NCBI GenBank assembly: GCA_905233255.1
Contig: CAJOCN010000014.1
Location: 1 to 61,530 of the forward strand
From: Paludibacteraceae bacterium
GTDB lineage: Bacteria > Bacteroidota > Bacteroidia > Bacteroidales > Paludibacteraceae
DNA: 61,530 nucleotides
Direction of reading: 5' to 3'
Shown here: piece after piece, positions 50,801-61,200 of the stretch
Layout: each line of letters opens with the position of its first letter
Numbering within the stretch: the stretch's first letter is position 1
Position numbers and translations under genes: made by a program
The notes under the pieces: model-generated
Databases searched by the model: none
What the model was told of the DNA's origin: nothing
What the model saw: only the letters and a program-made list of their open reading frames with translations

Positions 50801-53800
50801 GAAGGTGCGTCTCGTGCTCTCGAACTACCAATTGGCGTACGATAATATCGCCATCACTTCGGGCCTGGGTACGCTGATGACGAGCAGCGATGTGCTGATA
50901 GACAATGTGGAGCTGAAAGACCCGTCCTGTATCGAGGCGTACGATTTCCGCCAGACGGACTCGAACCCCGATTCGTTCGACATGTCGTGGAAAGGAGTCT
51001 CCCCGTCTAACCAATGGGAGGTGAAGGTGCTGAACACCTCCGTCTCCATCGCTGCGGTCAAGAACGGTAGTTACAATACCAACTATGAGGTGATAAGCGA
51101 TACGATCCTCTCCGGCACGGACCTCCACGTAGGCGGACTGGAGCCGGTGCATACCTATTATGTATATGTGCGTACGCTCTGTGGCGATAGTGTCTGGACG
51201 ATGGTTACGGCGAAGACCTCCTGCGCGCTCTTCGATACCTCTAAGCCGAACAAAGAGACCTTCGAGTACGGCATTCCCGATTGCTGGACGGGAAGCAACA
51301 ACTTCGGTAGCAGTTCAAGCCCCATCGTCAAGACGCATGAAGGCAGTAACATGGTTTACTTGGAGGGAACCTCGTCTTACTCAGACGGAGTGGTGTGGGT
51401 AGCCTCACCTAAGATTAAGTGCGACTCGCTGTACAAGGTCATGGTCACTTTCACGGCAGGTACATATAGTTCGGATAAGTGTGTGTTCGGTGTGATGACG
51501 GATCCGGAGGATATAGCTACCTTAGTGCCGCTGGATACTGTGAACACGTCGGGTGTAATAGACCTGCGTACGTTTACCTACGATCTGAGTGCTTATAAGG
51601 CGCGCATTCCCGCCAATGCCAAATATATAGCATGGTCAACCCGTTCCGGCAGATTTGACTGGATTTACCTGGACGATGTATCAGTTGTGTCGGTATTTTG
51701 TTCTGCTCCCGAACCGTACCTGTCTAATCTGACTACCTCCGGCGTACAGGTTTATAGCGGTCTCGGCAGTTCCGACAGATGGGTACTGCTCGTAACCAAT
51801 CGGGCTATCAATGAGGACAATCTGTATGACGAGAATTATGTCATACCGGATAATTACGTGCTTTTCCGCGATACGGTAACTGCTAATGTACAGGCGATCA
51901 CCGGTCTGGAGGGACAGTCCAAGTACTACGTTTACGCCGCCGCTATCTGTGAGCAGGACAGCGTCCTCTCGCAGTGGAAATCCATAGCCTTCATGACGCC
52001 CTGTCTGCCGCTGACGCCCGAGGCGTTAGGTACGGTCACCTTCTCTTATGAGGAGGGCTTCACTACCGGCGCGGCGGGAGAGATGCCGTGTTGGACCACC
52101 GGCAGCAAGACCGCCGGCGCCTACGGCAACTATATCCCATTTGTCAGCGACAGGACAGATACCAAGCATGACGGCTATAACTATCTCCGGTTCCAGGACG
52201 AGGTGTATCTATCGGATGCTTCAAAGACGAGTTATTCGGGCGCTTATGCCATTATGCCGGCGCTGGATGTCAATGCGATTAACAAGTATCAGGTTAATTT
52301 CTGGGGACGCGGATCATCCAACGGAGCCAACAAACTGATTGTCGGCGTGGTCACCCGGACAACCAATATGAATACCTTCATGGCGGTAGATACCGTTACC
52401 CTCGATCCGAAAAACTGGGCTCCCTATCTCGTCGGGTTCGAGAATTACGAGGGCGACTATATGGGTAATATGGGTAAGAATATTGCCTTCCTCTCTGATT
52501 TCGGTTCGTCTAACGAGGTGTTTATCTCGGAGGTCTCGGTGGAGCTCATACCGCCCTGCCGTCCGAACACCGCATTCGTCGTGGATACGGTCGATGAGAG
52601 CTCTGCTACCATCAGCTGGAAGGGCTACCAGAATTCTTACCGTGTGATGGTTGCCGATAAGATATTGAAAGACTCTCTGAAGTCGTCATACCACTATCTG
52701 GTTGATACCATCGTGACCCATTCGAGCAACGTACGGATAAAGGGGCTGCAGCCTTTCACCCGGTACTATATCTACGCCCAGGGTATCTGCGGCGTGGGCG
52801 ACAGTACGGATATATCTCAGGGCTACGCATCGGTACGTACCGCCTGTCCTACGGAGACCGGTTTGCCGCTGCCGTTCTACGATGATTTCGAGAGTTATGA
52901 GAAGGGTGACCGCTCGCCCGGTTGCTGGCAGTTCTTATATACCGGCAGTGCTACTACCGATTTCTCCGTTCGGGAGGTCTCTGATAATGGTACCAAGGCG
53001 ATAGAGCTCTATCCTTCCACTTACTCATCCAGAGGATGCTGGATGGTGGTGCCGAAGGTGGATGGTAATCTGGAGAACCTCAACCTCTCTTTCGATGCCC
53101 GCTCATATTATGGCGGTAGCTCGGCTAAGGCATATGTAGGTGTAATGGAGGATGTGGATGATGTCACGACTTTTGTCCTCCTCAAGACATTCAATCTGGC
53201 GGGTTCTTCTGCCTTCACGCATTGCTCGATGGATCTGGCGGATTATGAGTTGCCGTACGACAACCTCGTCATCACCACCGGAATACCGAATATCTTGCCC
53301 GATATGTACGATGTCTATGTGGATAATGTATCGCTGACCAAGTTAGCGTCCTGCAACGCGCCTAAGGTGCGTACGGTATCCGTATCGTCCCATACCGCGG
53401 AATTGCTACTCACACCGGCGGACAGAACCGACTCGCAATGGCAGATCGTTGTGATCAAGGAGTCCGATACGGAGACCTTAGGGGCTGCCGCGCTGGCGAA
53501 CTTGATTGAGACCGCTCCGCGCATCACTCAGGACTCGACACGCGTTCTCCTCACTGGCCTCGAGGACGCTACCTCCTATTTAATATACGCGCGTACTATC
53601 TGTAGCGAGGAGGATCAGAGCGCTTGGTCTCGTACGCCGCTGCGGCTCAACACCCGCTTCTATTACGCCAATAGCTATTTCTTCGGCTTTGAGAAGGGGG
53701 AGCCGTGGCAGCGCAGTATGAACTCCGGTACGGACCGCTATTATCTCCACCCGGCGTTGGAGGCGGGGAAGGACTCCATCGGCGCCCCGTCGGATTCGTA

Positions 53801-56800
53801 TATCTACTATCCGTATAGCCTGGAGGATGCCGGCGATAATTACTATGCCCGCACCGGTACAGGCGCACTGATGATGCATGCACGCGGTAAGTACTACGGC
53901 GGATATATCATCTTCCCCGCTATCGGGGAGGCGCAGGATCGTTCCTTCGAGTTCAAGGTGCGCCCGGGTTACCTCGTCGCGAACGGTTCGAAGAAATATC
54001 CGACCGCTACCTCCGACGTCCGTCTGGAGATCGGTACGATCGAGAAGGATAAATCCTTCGATACCTACGAGCCGCTCGCTACTATCCATCTGGATAAACT
54101 GAATACGAACTCGGTGGCTACCTCGCGTAACAACTATCATTACAGCGCCTATACGCTCGACCTCACGCAGCAACAGACGGCTACCCGCCAGATTGTCTTC
54201 CGTCTGCCTAAACAGTCGTCCGACTCTGTGTATCTCGTCATTGACGATGTACAGATGGGTGATCCGAAGAGCTTCAGCCTCGTTTCGCTCAGTAAGATTA
54301 CGGCGGAGGGCACCAAGGCACTCGTGGAGTGGAACAACATCGGCGGTCCGTGGAACCTCTATATCAAGAACGAGGCGGGTACTACCGTAGCATCTTATCT
54401 GAACCTGACCGGCGTCACCTCGCAGCTCGTAGAGGGACTCGACCAGCAGACTAACTACACGGCTACTCTGGAGTCTGTCGTTTCCGCTACCGGATATGTA
54501 ACTACGGATAAGATGTCGTTCCGTACGCTCTGTCTGCCGCTCGAGCCGGATGCTGAGGGCGCGTTCTCCTGGTCCTTCGATGACGCCTTTGAGTGGGAAC
54601 CCAACGATATATTGGCGGGAGACGGATTGGACTCGCTCTATATCAAACCCTCTTGCTTCACCGTAGGTATCACCTATGACGCACCTGTCAACGGCTACCA
54701 GTGGCTCATACAGCGCAAGGGCTATCCGTCATACGGTCCGCTCGCTGCATACAGCTCTACGCTGCATCGCGAGATAGGCCGTAATGACAGCCACTCCTTG
54801 CGTATCCATACGACGGATGCGAACTACAACTCCTATATCGTCCTCCCGGCGCTGAACTGCGGGCTCGATACGATGATGATTGATTTCTACGGACGTTGTT
54901 TCGCTAACTACGATAAGGAATATACCTCTGCTTCGTACGCAGGCCGTATAGCCGATGCTACCTATCTGGGAGCAGCCTACAGCCAGTCGATCGTAGTCGG
55001 TACGCTGACCGACCCGATGGATTTCAGCACCCTGCAGGTACTGGATACACTGACCTACTCCCAGACGGAGCTGAACTCCCTGGATAATGTGGAGAACGAT
55101 CCTGCGGGACTCCGTTATTGGGAGCAGATGCGTATGCCGCTCACCGGCGCGGAGGGTAAGTATATTGTCCTCTTCCAGCCTGCTCCGGGTCTCTTCTATC
55201 TCGATGATCTGACCGTGAAGCCGATCGGCAACACCCTCTTTGCGCCTTCCTCCACCCGTACCTCGGACATCACCGGGAACAGCGCTACCCTCTCTTGGAA
55301 CACGCGTCACCCGCAGCTCCCGACGGTAGTCGTATTGCTCAACGCGGTAGGCGAGGAGATATCCCGCGACACGGTGGTAGCTACCTCCTATTCGCTGAGC
55401 GGACTCCGGCCGGCGATGGTTTACCAGTGGTACGTTTATCAGGTAGAGGGCACTGAACCTTCGCCGTCCTCCAAACCCGTATCCTTCCATACGGAGTGCG
55501 CACCGGTTACAGAGGGGTACACCTGCGGCTTTGAGACCGTAGAGGGCACCGAGGCCATCAACGGCAACAGTGCTTACCGCCAGATGCTGTGCTGGACCTA
55601 TTCCGACGCAGCCCGCGGCGGGTGGACTTCCGCTACCTACGATCCGTACAACCAGGCGAACACCGCCTCTGCGTCCTACAGTTATATGGGCTCCTCAGCG
55701 CTGATGATGCGTGCTTCGTATAGCTCGCGCTCGTCGTACCAGCCGTATATAGCGCTGCCTCAGATGGATGTCAACGCCTATGACACCCTGCAACTCTCGT
55801 TCTGGATGAGGCCCGCGTATGTATCTGCTACCACGGGTGCGGTGATGAGCGCTTATACCGGCTCCACCTACTCCAAGTCTGTGATCGTCGGTACGATGAC
55901 CAATCCCGCGGATACCGCTACCTTCGTTCCGATCGATACACTCACCTACGACGGTACCCTCTCTACGGCGAACACCGCTACTGCGGCGAATGACTTCCTC
56001 TTCCAGCAGATGAAGGTGGAGCTCACCGGCGCTACCGGACCTTATGTGGTGATCATGACCTCCTTCTACGAGAAGGGCGGTACGACACGCAAGACAAATG
56101 ACTATCTCTGGATAGATAATATCGCCGTGGAGCGCATCAATGAGTGTAAGGAGCCGAAGGAACTGACGAACGTCTTGATCGGTTCAGTACATGCGGACCT
56201 CGCTTGGGACGGACCGGCTGTAGCACATAGTTACCGCCTGCAGGTTTCGACCGACCTCTATTTCGAGGATGAGAAGGCAATCGTCTATGACAGTGAGGTG
56301 AAGACCAACTCCGCCCGCGTGGAGGGGCTCGAGCCGCTCACTACATACGTATGGCGGGTACAATCCGTCTGCGGAGAAGAGTGGGGCGAGAGCAATTTCT
56401 CCACCAAGGCAACCTTCACCACCTCTCGCAGCCCGTATTTCCTGGAGGAATTCAATGAGGTAGTCAATAGTACCTACTGGATCTCCAGTAAGGCGCACGC
56501 CGATAACGTAGTGGACTCCACGGGTGTACTCACCCGCGGATCGGACAACTGGAGCTTCGTCCGTACGGCGAATAGCTACGGCCTCAACGGCTCACACTAT
56601 GTGGCGTCCGGATCTTCGAACGACTACCACTGGCTCGTTTCGCCTAACTTCTACCTGCCCGAGAACGACAGCTGCCACCTCTCGATGGATCTCGCACTTA
56701 CGGCTTGTAACTCAGCACATATGCCGACAGCCAATGCCGTTACGGAGAACGATATGAAGGATGATTACTACTTCATGATCATCGTTTCGGATGATGGTGG

Positions 56801-57872
56801 TGAGAGCTGGAAGAGCGCGAACATACTCGCTAAATGGCAGAATACCAACCCCGAGGGCATGCAGCTGCGCGACATCCCGACCAACGGCATGAACGTACGT
56901 TATTCGCTTGCTGCGTATGCCGGCAAGAACATCCGGATCGGTCTCTACCGTGAGGCGAAGACTGCCTCTAACACCGGTGTCGCTATCCATGTGGATAACC
57001 TCCGCCTCGCATACTTCCAAAAGACGGTGGACTACACCTCCGCTTGTCAGTACGAGGATGTGCAGGTTGGCGATATCTTCCTCTCCGGAGATGATACCAA
57101 GCCCGGTATCCACGCCTACCCGACTGTCTATCCGGTTACGGACGCTGAGGCACGGGCGGGTAAGAAAGACTCTGTCTTCTCGCTCGAGATCGAGGTCTTC
57201 CCGACACAGCAGACCCTCTATGCCGATACCATCTGCGAGGGAGATACTTATACCGATCTCAACTTCTCCGCGAAAGAGCAGCCTGGTTCCTATCGCCGCA
57301 AACTGCAGACCGTTGAGTACGGCTGTGACTCGATCGTCACACTCCACCTGACGGTCAAGGAGCGCCGCTACGGCGAGGATACCGAGGCAACGATCTGTAA
57401 GGGCGAAGAGTTCGAGTGGAATGGTAAGATCTATAACCGCGCCGGTATCTACCGCGACACCATGATCTCATCCATCGGATGTGATAGTGTCGAGACACTC
57501 GTCATCAGTTATATGAGCGAGGGAGGCGGTGCGGACACTGTCTATGTGGAGCGCACCGTGGATATAGCCGATCTGCCGTACAGCTATGCCGATCCGCTAC
57601 ACCCCTATGCCGCTGGCCAGGCGCCGATATACTACCCCGCCGGTACACCCAAGGGTGTCTATACCGATACCGTACGTATCCAGAGTGAGTTCTGCGCTGC
57701 GATACTTGTACACACCCTCACGATCATTGACCGACAGGAGGCAATTGACCTCATCGGCGACTTAGAGAGCAAAGGGGCGCGGAAGGTGATCTATCGCGAG
57801 AATATGTATATTATCCTCAACGACGAGTGGTATAACGCTTCGGGTCAGAAAGTACTCGATCCAAGACTCTGA
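47883..57872 (+). CDS. Giant choice-of-anchor-J/Fn3 repeat protein
   Basis: About 3329 residues, start at ATG 47883 (MKRHLLFLLAMMAVVTGMNA signal peptide). Eleven jelly-roll modules recur about every 265-310 residues. Each opens with an F-E/D-x motif and often CWQ/CWT (FENGIQEEVW, ERFEGMSALAD, FNMEASTTTG, ETFESYNAG, FEYGIPDCW, EEGFTTGAA, DDFESYEKG, FGFEKGEPW, FDDAFEWE, CGFETVEG, EEFNEVVNS), and most are followed by an Fn3-like domain (SYHVLVTNAE, YYVYVQAAG). Near the C-terminus are two Cys-Asp-Ser (CDSIV/CDSVE) modules. The last ~30 residues (KVIYRENMYIILNDEWYN then SGQKVL) resemble a C-terminal tail common in Bacteroidales secreted proteins. Likely secreted or surface adhesin; ligand unknown. 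Confidence 0.85.
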   Translation: MKRHLLFLLAMMAVVTGMNARTVLIDEGFENGIQEEVWTQEFVAGQMPWAIESVDDALAYPSTVVQGTHRAYLRNTTGETMGYVTRLVSKVMDLRPTMVYMPELTFWYANPRWGGDRDTLRVLYRNGTRTPWKQLAEFSTASADWTRVKLELPEVGANYQIAFEGSDNLGRGIVLDSIKLQSAPECTVPADLLVTSKGAGKVNLAWVASWDASYFEVIVSKDTIDPEMVEQIEAETPEKIVFHELIDGMRQNCDINLESGEFYLAYVRSLCDDENSAWSSDAAKRPFGFHVRTAKQVPFTERFEGMSALADPTRLPDWTWASNTGNPNPYVNTKVTNQNTLANYSYDKTHALIFSGGTTTSPSTFIPADRYVYLATPALADTLNDDFAINQCQVHFWATVYTYTGRQYGRSIIVGVMEDPDDITTFVPVDTVSVWGSKTFQENIVDLSSYNGTGVFLALVSDFDRQNLIYIDNLTVDYRPAVNKVTKISVNPRDTYADIRWEGNANSYHVLVTNAEVDPANPDADAVVDQATVSSNSYRCEALEADHSWNRPYYVYVQAAGTEWSYRYPFVTIAPQREIPYTFNMEASTTTGYQIPSDPNTYVTGLGTFGNGGTYPAMVTNANNSYAGSGYLYMNKRGGTDAWVTLPMVDDLSGVQVKLFLSGGTTFNQAHATIGVMSNPMDINTFVPVSHHTLNATGYTRCYANFENYRGPEGVIAIVWDDVMNMTENTINFIDEITVEELSECVPPTNIDLSIFPDSVVVGWESSLLSDEWEFFISRTALTTNQRINKTLPEIASLPGVVIADTLEWHNPSQDPRFGFGGLTPHSSYYIYVRATCDRDWWMEQAFSTPCQDEVFPYKETFESYNAGSTNVGCWQLADYMGVGYPVIYQAGSSSASNKVLHLYSSGTTHRSVAILPRVEGELSSMLLSFDVRLYSQYYSSTGLVVVGTMGDIADQASFVPFDTIEVNSSTFTKVRLVLSNYQLAYDNIAITSGLGTLMTSSDVLIDNVELKDPSCIEAYDFRQTDSNPDSFDMSWKGVSPSNQWEVKVLNTSVSIAAVKNGSYNTNYEVISDTILSGTDLHVGGLEPVHTYYVYVRTLCGDSVWTMVTAKTSCALFDTSKPNKETFEYGIPDCWTGSNNFGSSSSPIVKTHEGSNMVYLEGTSSYSDGVVWVASPKIKCDSLYKVMVTFTAGTYSSDKCVFGVMTDPEDIATLVPLDTVNTSGVIDLRTFTYDLSAYKARIPANAKYIAWSTRSGRFDWIYLDDVSVVSVFCSAPEPYLSNLTTSGVQVYSGLGSSDRWVLLVTNRAINEDNLYDENYVIPDNYVLFRDTVTANVQAITGLEGQSKYYVYAAAICEQDSVLSQWKSIAFMTPCLPLTPEALGTVTFSYEEGFTTGAAGEMPCWTTGSKTAGAYGNYIPFVSDRTDTKHDGYNYLRFQDEVYLSDASKTSYSGAYAIMPALDVNAINKYQVNFWGRGSSNGANKLIVGVVTRTTNMNTFMAVDTVTLDPKNWAPYLVGFENYEGDYMGNMGKNIAFLSDFGSSNEVFISEVSVELIPPCRPNTAFVVDTVDESSATISWKGYQNSYRVMVADKILKDSLKSSYHYLVDTIVTHSSNVRIKGLQPFTRYYIYAQGICGVGDSTDISQGYASVRTACPTETGLPLPFYDDFESYEKGDRSPGCWQFLYTGSATTDFSVREVSDNGTKAIELYPSTYSSRGCWMVVPKVDGNLENLNLSFDARSYYGGSSAKAYVGVMEDVDDVTTFVLLKTFNLAGSSAFTHCSMDLADYELPYDNLVITTGIPNILPDMYDVYVDNVSLTKLASCNAPKVRTVSVSSHTAELLLTPADRTDSQWQIVVIKESDTETLGAAALANLIETAPRITQDSTRVLLTGLEDATSYLIYARTICSEEDQSAWSRTPLRLNTRFYYANSYFFGFEKGEPWQRSMNSGTDRYYLHPALEAGKDSIGAPSDSYIYYPYSLEDAGDNYYARTGTGALMMHARGKYYGGYIIFPAIGEAQDRSFEFKVRPGYLVANGSKKYPTATSDVRLEIGTIEKDKSFDTYEPLATIHLDKLNTNSVATSRNNYHYSAYTLDLTQQQTATRQIVFRLPKQSSDSVYLVIDDVQMGDPKSFSLVSLSKITAEGTKALVEWNNIGGPWNLYIKNEAGTTVASYLNLTGVTSQLVEGLDQQTNYTATLESVVSATGYVTTDKMSFRTLCLPLEPDAEGAFSWSFDDAFEWEPNDILAGDGLDSLYIKPSCFTVGITYDAPVNGYQWLIQRKGYPSYGPLAAYSSTLHREIGRNDSHSLRIHTTDANYNSYIVLPALNCGLDTMMIDFYGRCFANYDKEYTSASYAGRIADATYLGAAYSQSIVVGTLTDPMDFSTLQVLDTLTYSQTELNSLDNVENDPAGLRYWEQMRMPLTGAEGKYIVLFQPAPGLFYLDDLTVKPIGNTLFAPSSTRTSDITGNSATLSWNTRHPQLPTVVVLLNAVGEEISRDTVVATSYSLSGLRPAMVYQWYVYQVEGTEPSPSSKPVSFHTECAPVTEGYTCGFETVEGTEAINGNSAYRQMLCWTYSDAARGGWTSATYDPYNQANTASASYSYMGSSALMMRASYSSRSSYQPYIALPQMDVNAYDTLQLSFWMRPAYVSATTGAVMSAYTGSTYSKSVIVGTMTNPADTATFVPIDTLTYDGTLSTANTATAANDFLFQQMKVELTGATGPYVVIMTSFYEKGGTTRKTNDYLWIDNIAVERINECKEPKELTNVLIGSVHADLAWDGPAVAHSYRLQVSTDLYFEDEKAIVYDSEVKTNSARVEGLEPLTTYVWRVQSVCGEEWGESNFSTKATFTTSRSPYFLEEFNEVVNSTYWISSKAHADNVVDSTGVLTRGSDNWSFVRTANSYGLNGSHYVASGSSNDYHWLVSPNFYLPENDSCHLSMDLALTACNSAHMPTANAVTENDMKDDYYFMIIVSDDGGESWKSANILAKWQNTNPEGMQLRDIPTNGMNVRYSLAAYAGKNIRIGLYREAKTASNTGVAIHVDNLRLAYFQKTVDYTSACQYEDVQVGDIFLSGDDTKPGIHAYPTVYPVTDAEARAGKKDSVFSLEIEVFPTQQTLYADTICEGDTYTDLNFSAKEQPGSYRRKLQTVEYGCDSIVTLHLTVKERRYGEDTEATICKGEEFEWNGKIYNRAGIYRDTMISSIGCDSVETLVISYMSEGGGADTVYVERTVDIADLPYSYADPLHPYAAGQAPIYYPAGTPKGVYTDTVRIQSEFCAAILVHTLTIIDRQEAIDLIGDLESKGARKVIYRENMYIILNDEWYNASGQKVLDPRL

Positions 57873-57988
57873 ACGACTCAATCGTTAGAGATTAGTTGGA
57901 GATAAGTTGGTTGTTCGTTAGTTATTAAAATACCCACACCCTAACGTAAACGGACTCGGCAAGGAATAAACGAGCTACCCGTAAAATT

Positions 57989-58023
57989 GAACAAAAGGTT
58001 TCTTATTTGGGAACCTTTTGTTC
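57989..58023 (+). terminator. Hairpin after the giant gene
   Basis: Perfect 12-bp stem GAACAAAAGGTT/AACCTTTTGTTC with an 11-nt loop, no long T-run. The 340-bp gap 57873-58212 otherwise holds a degenerate GTT-rich heptamer-like stretch (57885-57926), this hairpin, a promoter and an A/T-rich leader. Confidence 0.7.
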
Positions 58024-58081
58024 TGTTTGTAAACTAAAGATAGCATTTTTGTGACAAAAAGTAACTTTTCTTTAAAATAAT

Positions 58082-58112
58082 TTGCATAAATAAAAGTTTT
58101 TTCGTAATTTTG
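58082..58112 (+). promoter_or_regulatory. Promoter of the second giant gene
   Basis: TTG 58082-58084, 20 bp, TAATTTTG 58105-58112. The leader is about 95 nt, the longest seen among these promoters. Confidence 0.7.
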
Positions 58113-58212
58113 CCGCCAAATTGTTTTTATTGCGCTTAATCGGAGAGAAAATAATTTATAATATTTATAGAAATATAGTTAATTTTATTGTTTAATTTAA
58201 AAGAAAAAGCTT

Positions 58213-61200
58213 ATGAGAACATTTACTCAAAAGTTGGCATTTCTGCTCGTAACACTGCTGTGTTGCATAGGCGTGCCAATCCAAGCTACAGAGGTAACCA
58301 TCGGTGATCCTACGAGCACTTCTTTCTCGTACAATTTCCCGGCGTACTGCTACTACAACTATTCCGTCTCGCAGCAGATTTATACTGCGTCGGAGATAGG
58401 TGAGGCAGGGACCATTACGAGTGTCAGCTTATGGCTGAAGAGCTTTACAGGCTCCGATATCACCCGTGACCTCGAAATGTACATGGTTGAAACGGACAAA
58501 GAGAGTTTCTCCTCTTCTTACGATTGGGAAACGCTTTCCTCCGACAATCTGGTGTACTCCGGCTCGGTCACTTTCTCTACTACCGAGCAAAAACAAACAT
58601 TCACGCTGGAAAACCCGTTTAGTTACAGCGGGGCGGGCAATCTGCTGATTGCTTTCCGGGATGTCACGGGAGCTTATGTGTATGCATCTTCTTCCGGCTC
58701 GGAAGCCAAATCTTTTTCCGGCAGTGAGCATCTGACGCTCTACGCCAACAGGGATGATGGCGAGTATGATGTGTCTGATCTGTCTTCAGTGTCCGGCACT
58801 CGCAGTTATTCGCGCTGCGTGATTGAGTTAGACATTACTGCTTCCGGTTCCGGACCTTCCTGTGACCCAGTCGATCAGGGGTCGGTCGTTGTAAACGACA
58901 TTGCTGCTAATTCGGCTGTAGTGAGTTGGACCGGAGGTACCGGCACTTATCTGCTGGAGTATAAATTATCCTCCGCAGACAAATGGACGGCAGTAGAGAA
59001 CCTCCACAGCACGTCCTACACTCTTACGGGACTTACCTCGAACTCGGCTTACAACGTCAAAGTCTATAACGTCTGCGGTGAGGGGAATCCTCCCAGTTCC
59101 GCAAAATCGGCTTCCTTCAACACCCTCATCGGACTGCCCTATCTGGAGAAGTTCAGCACTTCCTCTATCCCCTCCGGATGGAGTCGATACACAGGGGACT
59201 TGAATGCTGATGGTTCGGCTGCACTGACAACTTCTTCTTCATATTGGTCATTCGGTACCTATAACGGGGTCTTTGATAGTCATGCTCATATTGAGGTGTA
59301 CAGTACCCGCAATGCATGGCTGGTATCCCCATCTATTCCTATGGAAGCGGCTCACCAACTGTCTTTCAATCTGGCGCTGACCTATTGGACAGGAGACAAC
59401 GTACCGGAGCCTGCAGCGCAACCGAATGCACGACTCGTCGTCTTGGCTTCTACTGACGGAGGTTCCAACTGGAATACTCTCCGTGAATGGAATAATACGG
59501 GTTCTGAGTATGTGTTTAATGATATCACTTGCTCCGCTGAAGGAGAAGATGTGGAAATTGACCTGAGTGCATATGGTTCGCAGAATATTCAAATTGCATT
59601 CTACGTGTACAACACGGGTAGTGGTGACAACCGTATTCACATCGATAATGTGAAGATTGCTGCTATCCCGACCTGCTTGAAGCCGACTGATCTCCACGAG
59701 ATAGACGGTAAGGCTACTAAGAACTCCGTTCAAGTAGGCTGGACAGCCAACACCGGTGAGTTCGCATGGAAAGTACAGTACAAGAAAGCATCTGACCCTG
59801 ATTCAGTGCAGTACTGGAGTACTATTGCTGCTAATAGCAATACAGCGTTCACCATCTCCGGTCTGGATACCTATACCGAGTATAACGTAAAAGTGGCTGC
59901 TGATTGCGGCGGAGATGACCTCTCTGATTATTGCAAACCGATTACTGTCAAGACTGCCGCCGGTGTACCGTTCTCGCAGGGCTTCAGTAAGTATTCTCTG
60001 CCCTCTGACTGGAAACGCTATTCCGGATTATGGGAAGAAGGTGGCGAAGAATTAGAAGCCGTTTCTGCCGGATGGGCTATCGCCGGAAGTTCCTCTTATA
60101 AGAACGGTGTATTCCCGGATTCCACCTATCACCTTTATCTGAATGTCGCAGGTACGGATACCAAACACTGGATCGTTTCGCCGATGATAGAGATGGAGGC
60201 GGGCTATCAGCTCTCCTTCAATCTGGCACTCACCAAGAGCTCCGGTACGATCGTAGCTCCGACTGCCGGTGCACAGAACGATGATAAATTCATCGTGGCG
60301 ATTAACGATGGCACCGGATGGAAAGACTTGCGTACATGGGACGATGTAACTTATCGTTTCGACGAAATCAACGCTACTGCCGCCGGTCAGACCGTGAAGT
60401 TTGATCTCTCTGCTTATGCCGGCAAGAGCGTACAGATTGCCTTCTACGGCGAGTCCACCGAATCGAACGGAGACAACAACCTCCATATCTCGGCGGTGAA
60501 GATAGAGCCGATTCCGGCTTGCCAACCTGCACTCAGCCTGAATATAACCGGTATCGGCGGTACAACCGCTACGGCGGCTTGGACTGCTGAAGAGGCCGGT
60601 ACATGGCAGTATGGCTACAAGGCGAACCCGGCAGCGGACTTCGTGCCTGCAGATGAGGATTTCGCAAATGAGACCTCCAATAACACTGTGGAACTGACGG
60701 AGTTGAGCCAGGTAACGGACTATGTCTTCTTCGTTCGTCGTAAGTGCGACGAGAGTACCTTTAGTGCTCCGCTCTCGGTTAAGTTCCATACCATCCAGAC
60801 CCCTGTTGTGCTGGATGGCGAGCACGCTTTCTCGGATAACTTCGAGTCCGCCAACCAATGGTTGCTCATCAATGGAGAGCAGACTAACCAATGGGTACTC
60901 GGTACTGATGCAAGCAAAGGCGGTACGCATTCGTTGTATATATCGAACGACGGCACAAGCAACGCATATGCCTATGAAACCACTTATTCACGTGTATATG
61001 CCACCAAGACGTTCCATATTACGGAGACAGGCGTATATACCTTCTCCTATGACTGGAAGAATAATGGTAGTAGCAGTGCGTACCTGCGCGTGTATTTGGC
61101 TCCTGCATCTGAAGAGCCCGCAGCCGGTTCGTCGCCTTCCTCAAGTTGGAAGACACTGCATAGCGTTTCCTCTCTCTACGGAAAATCCGAGTGGCAGCAA

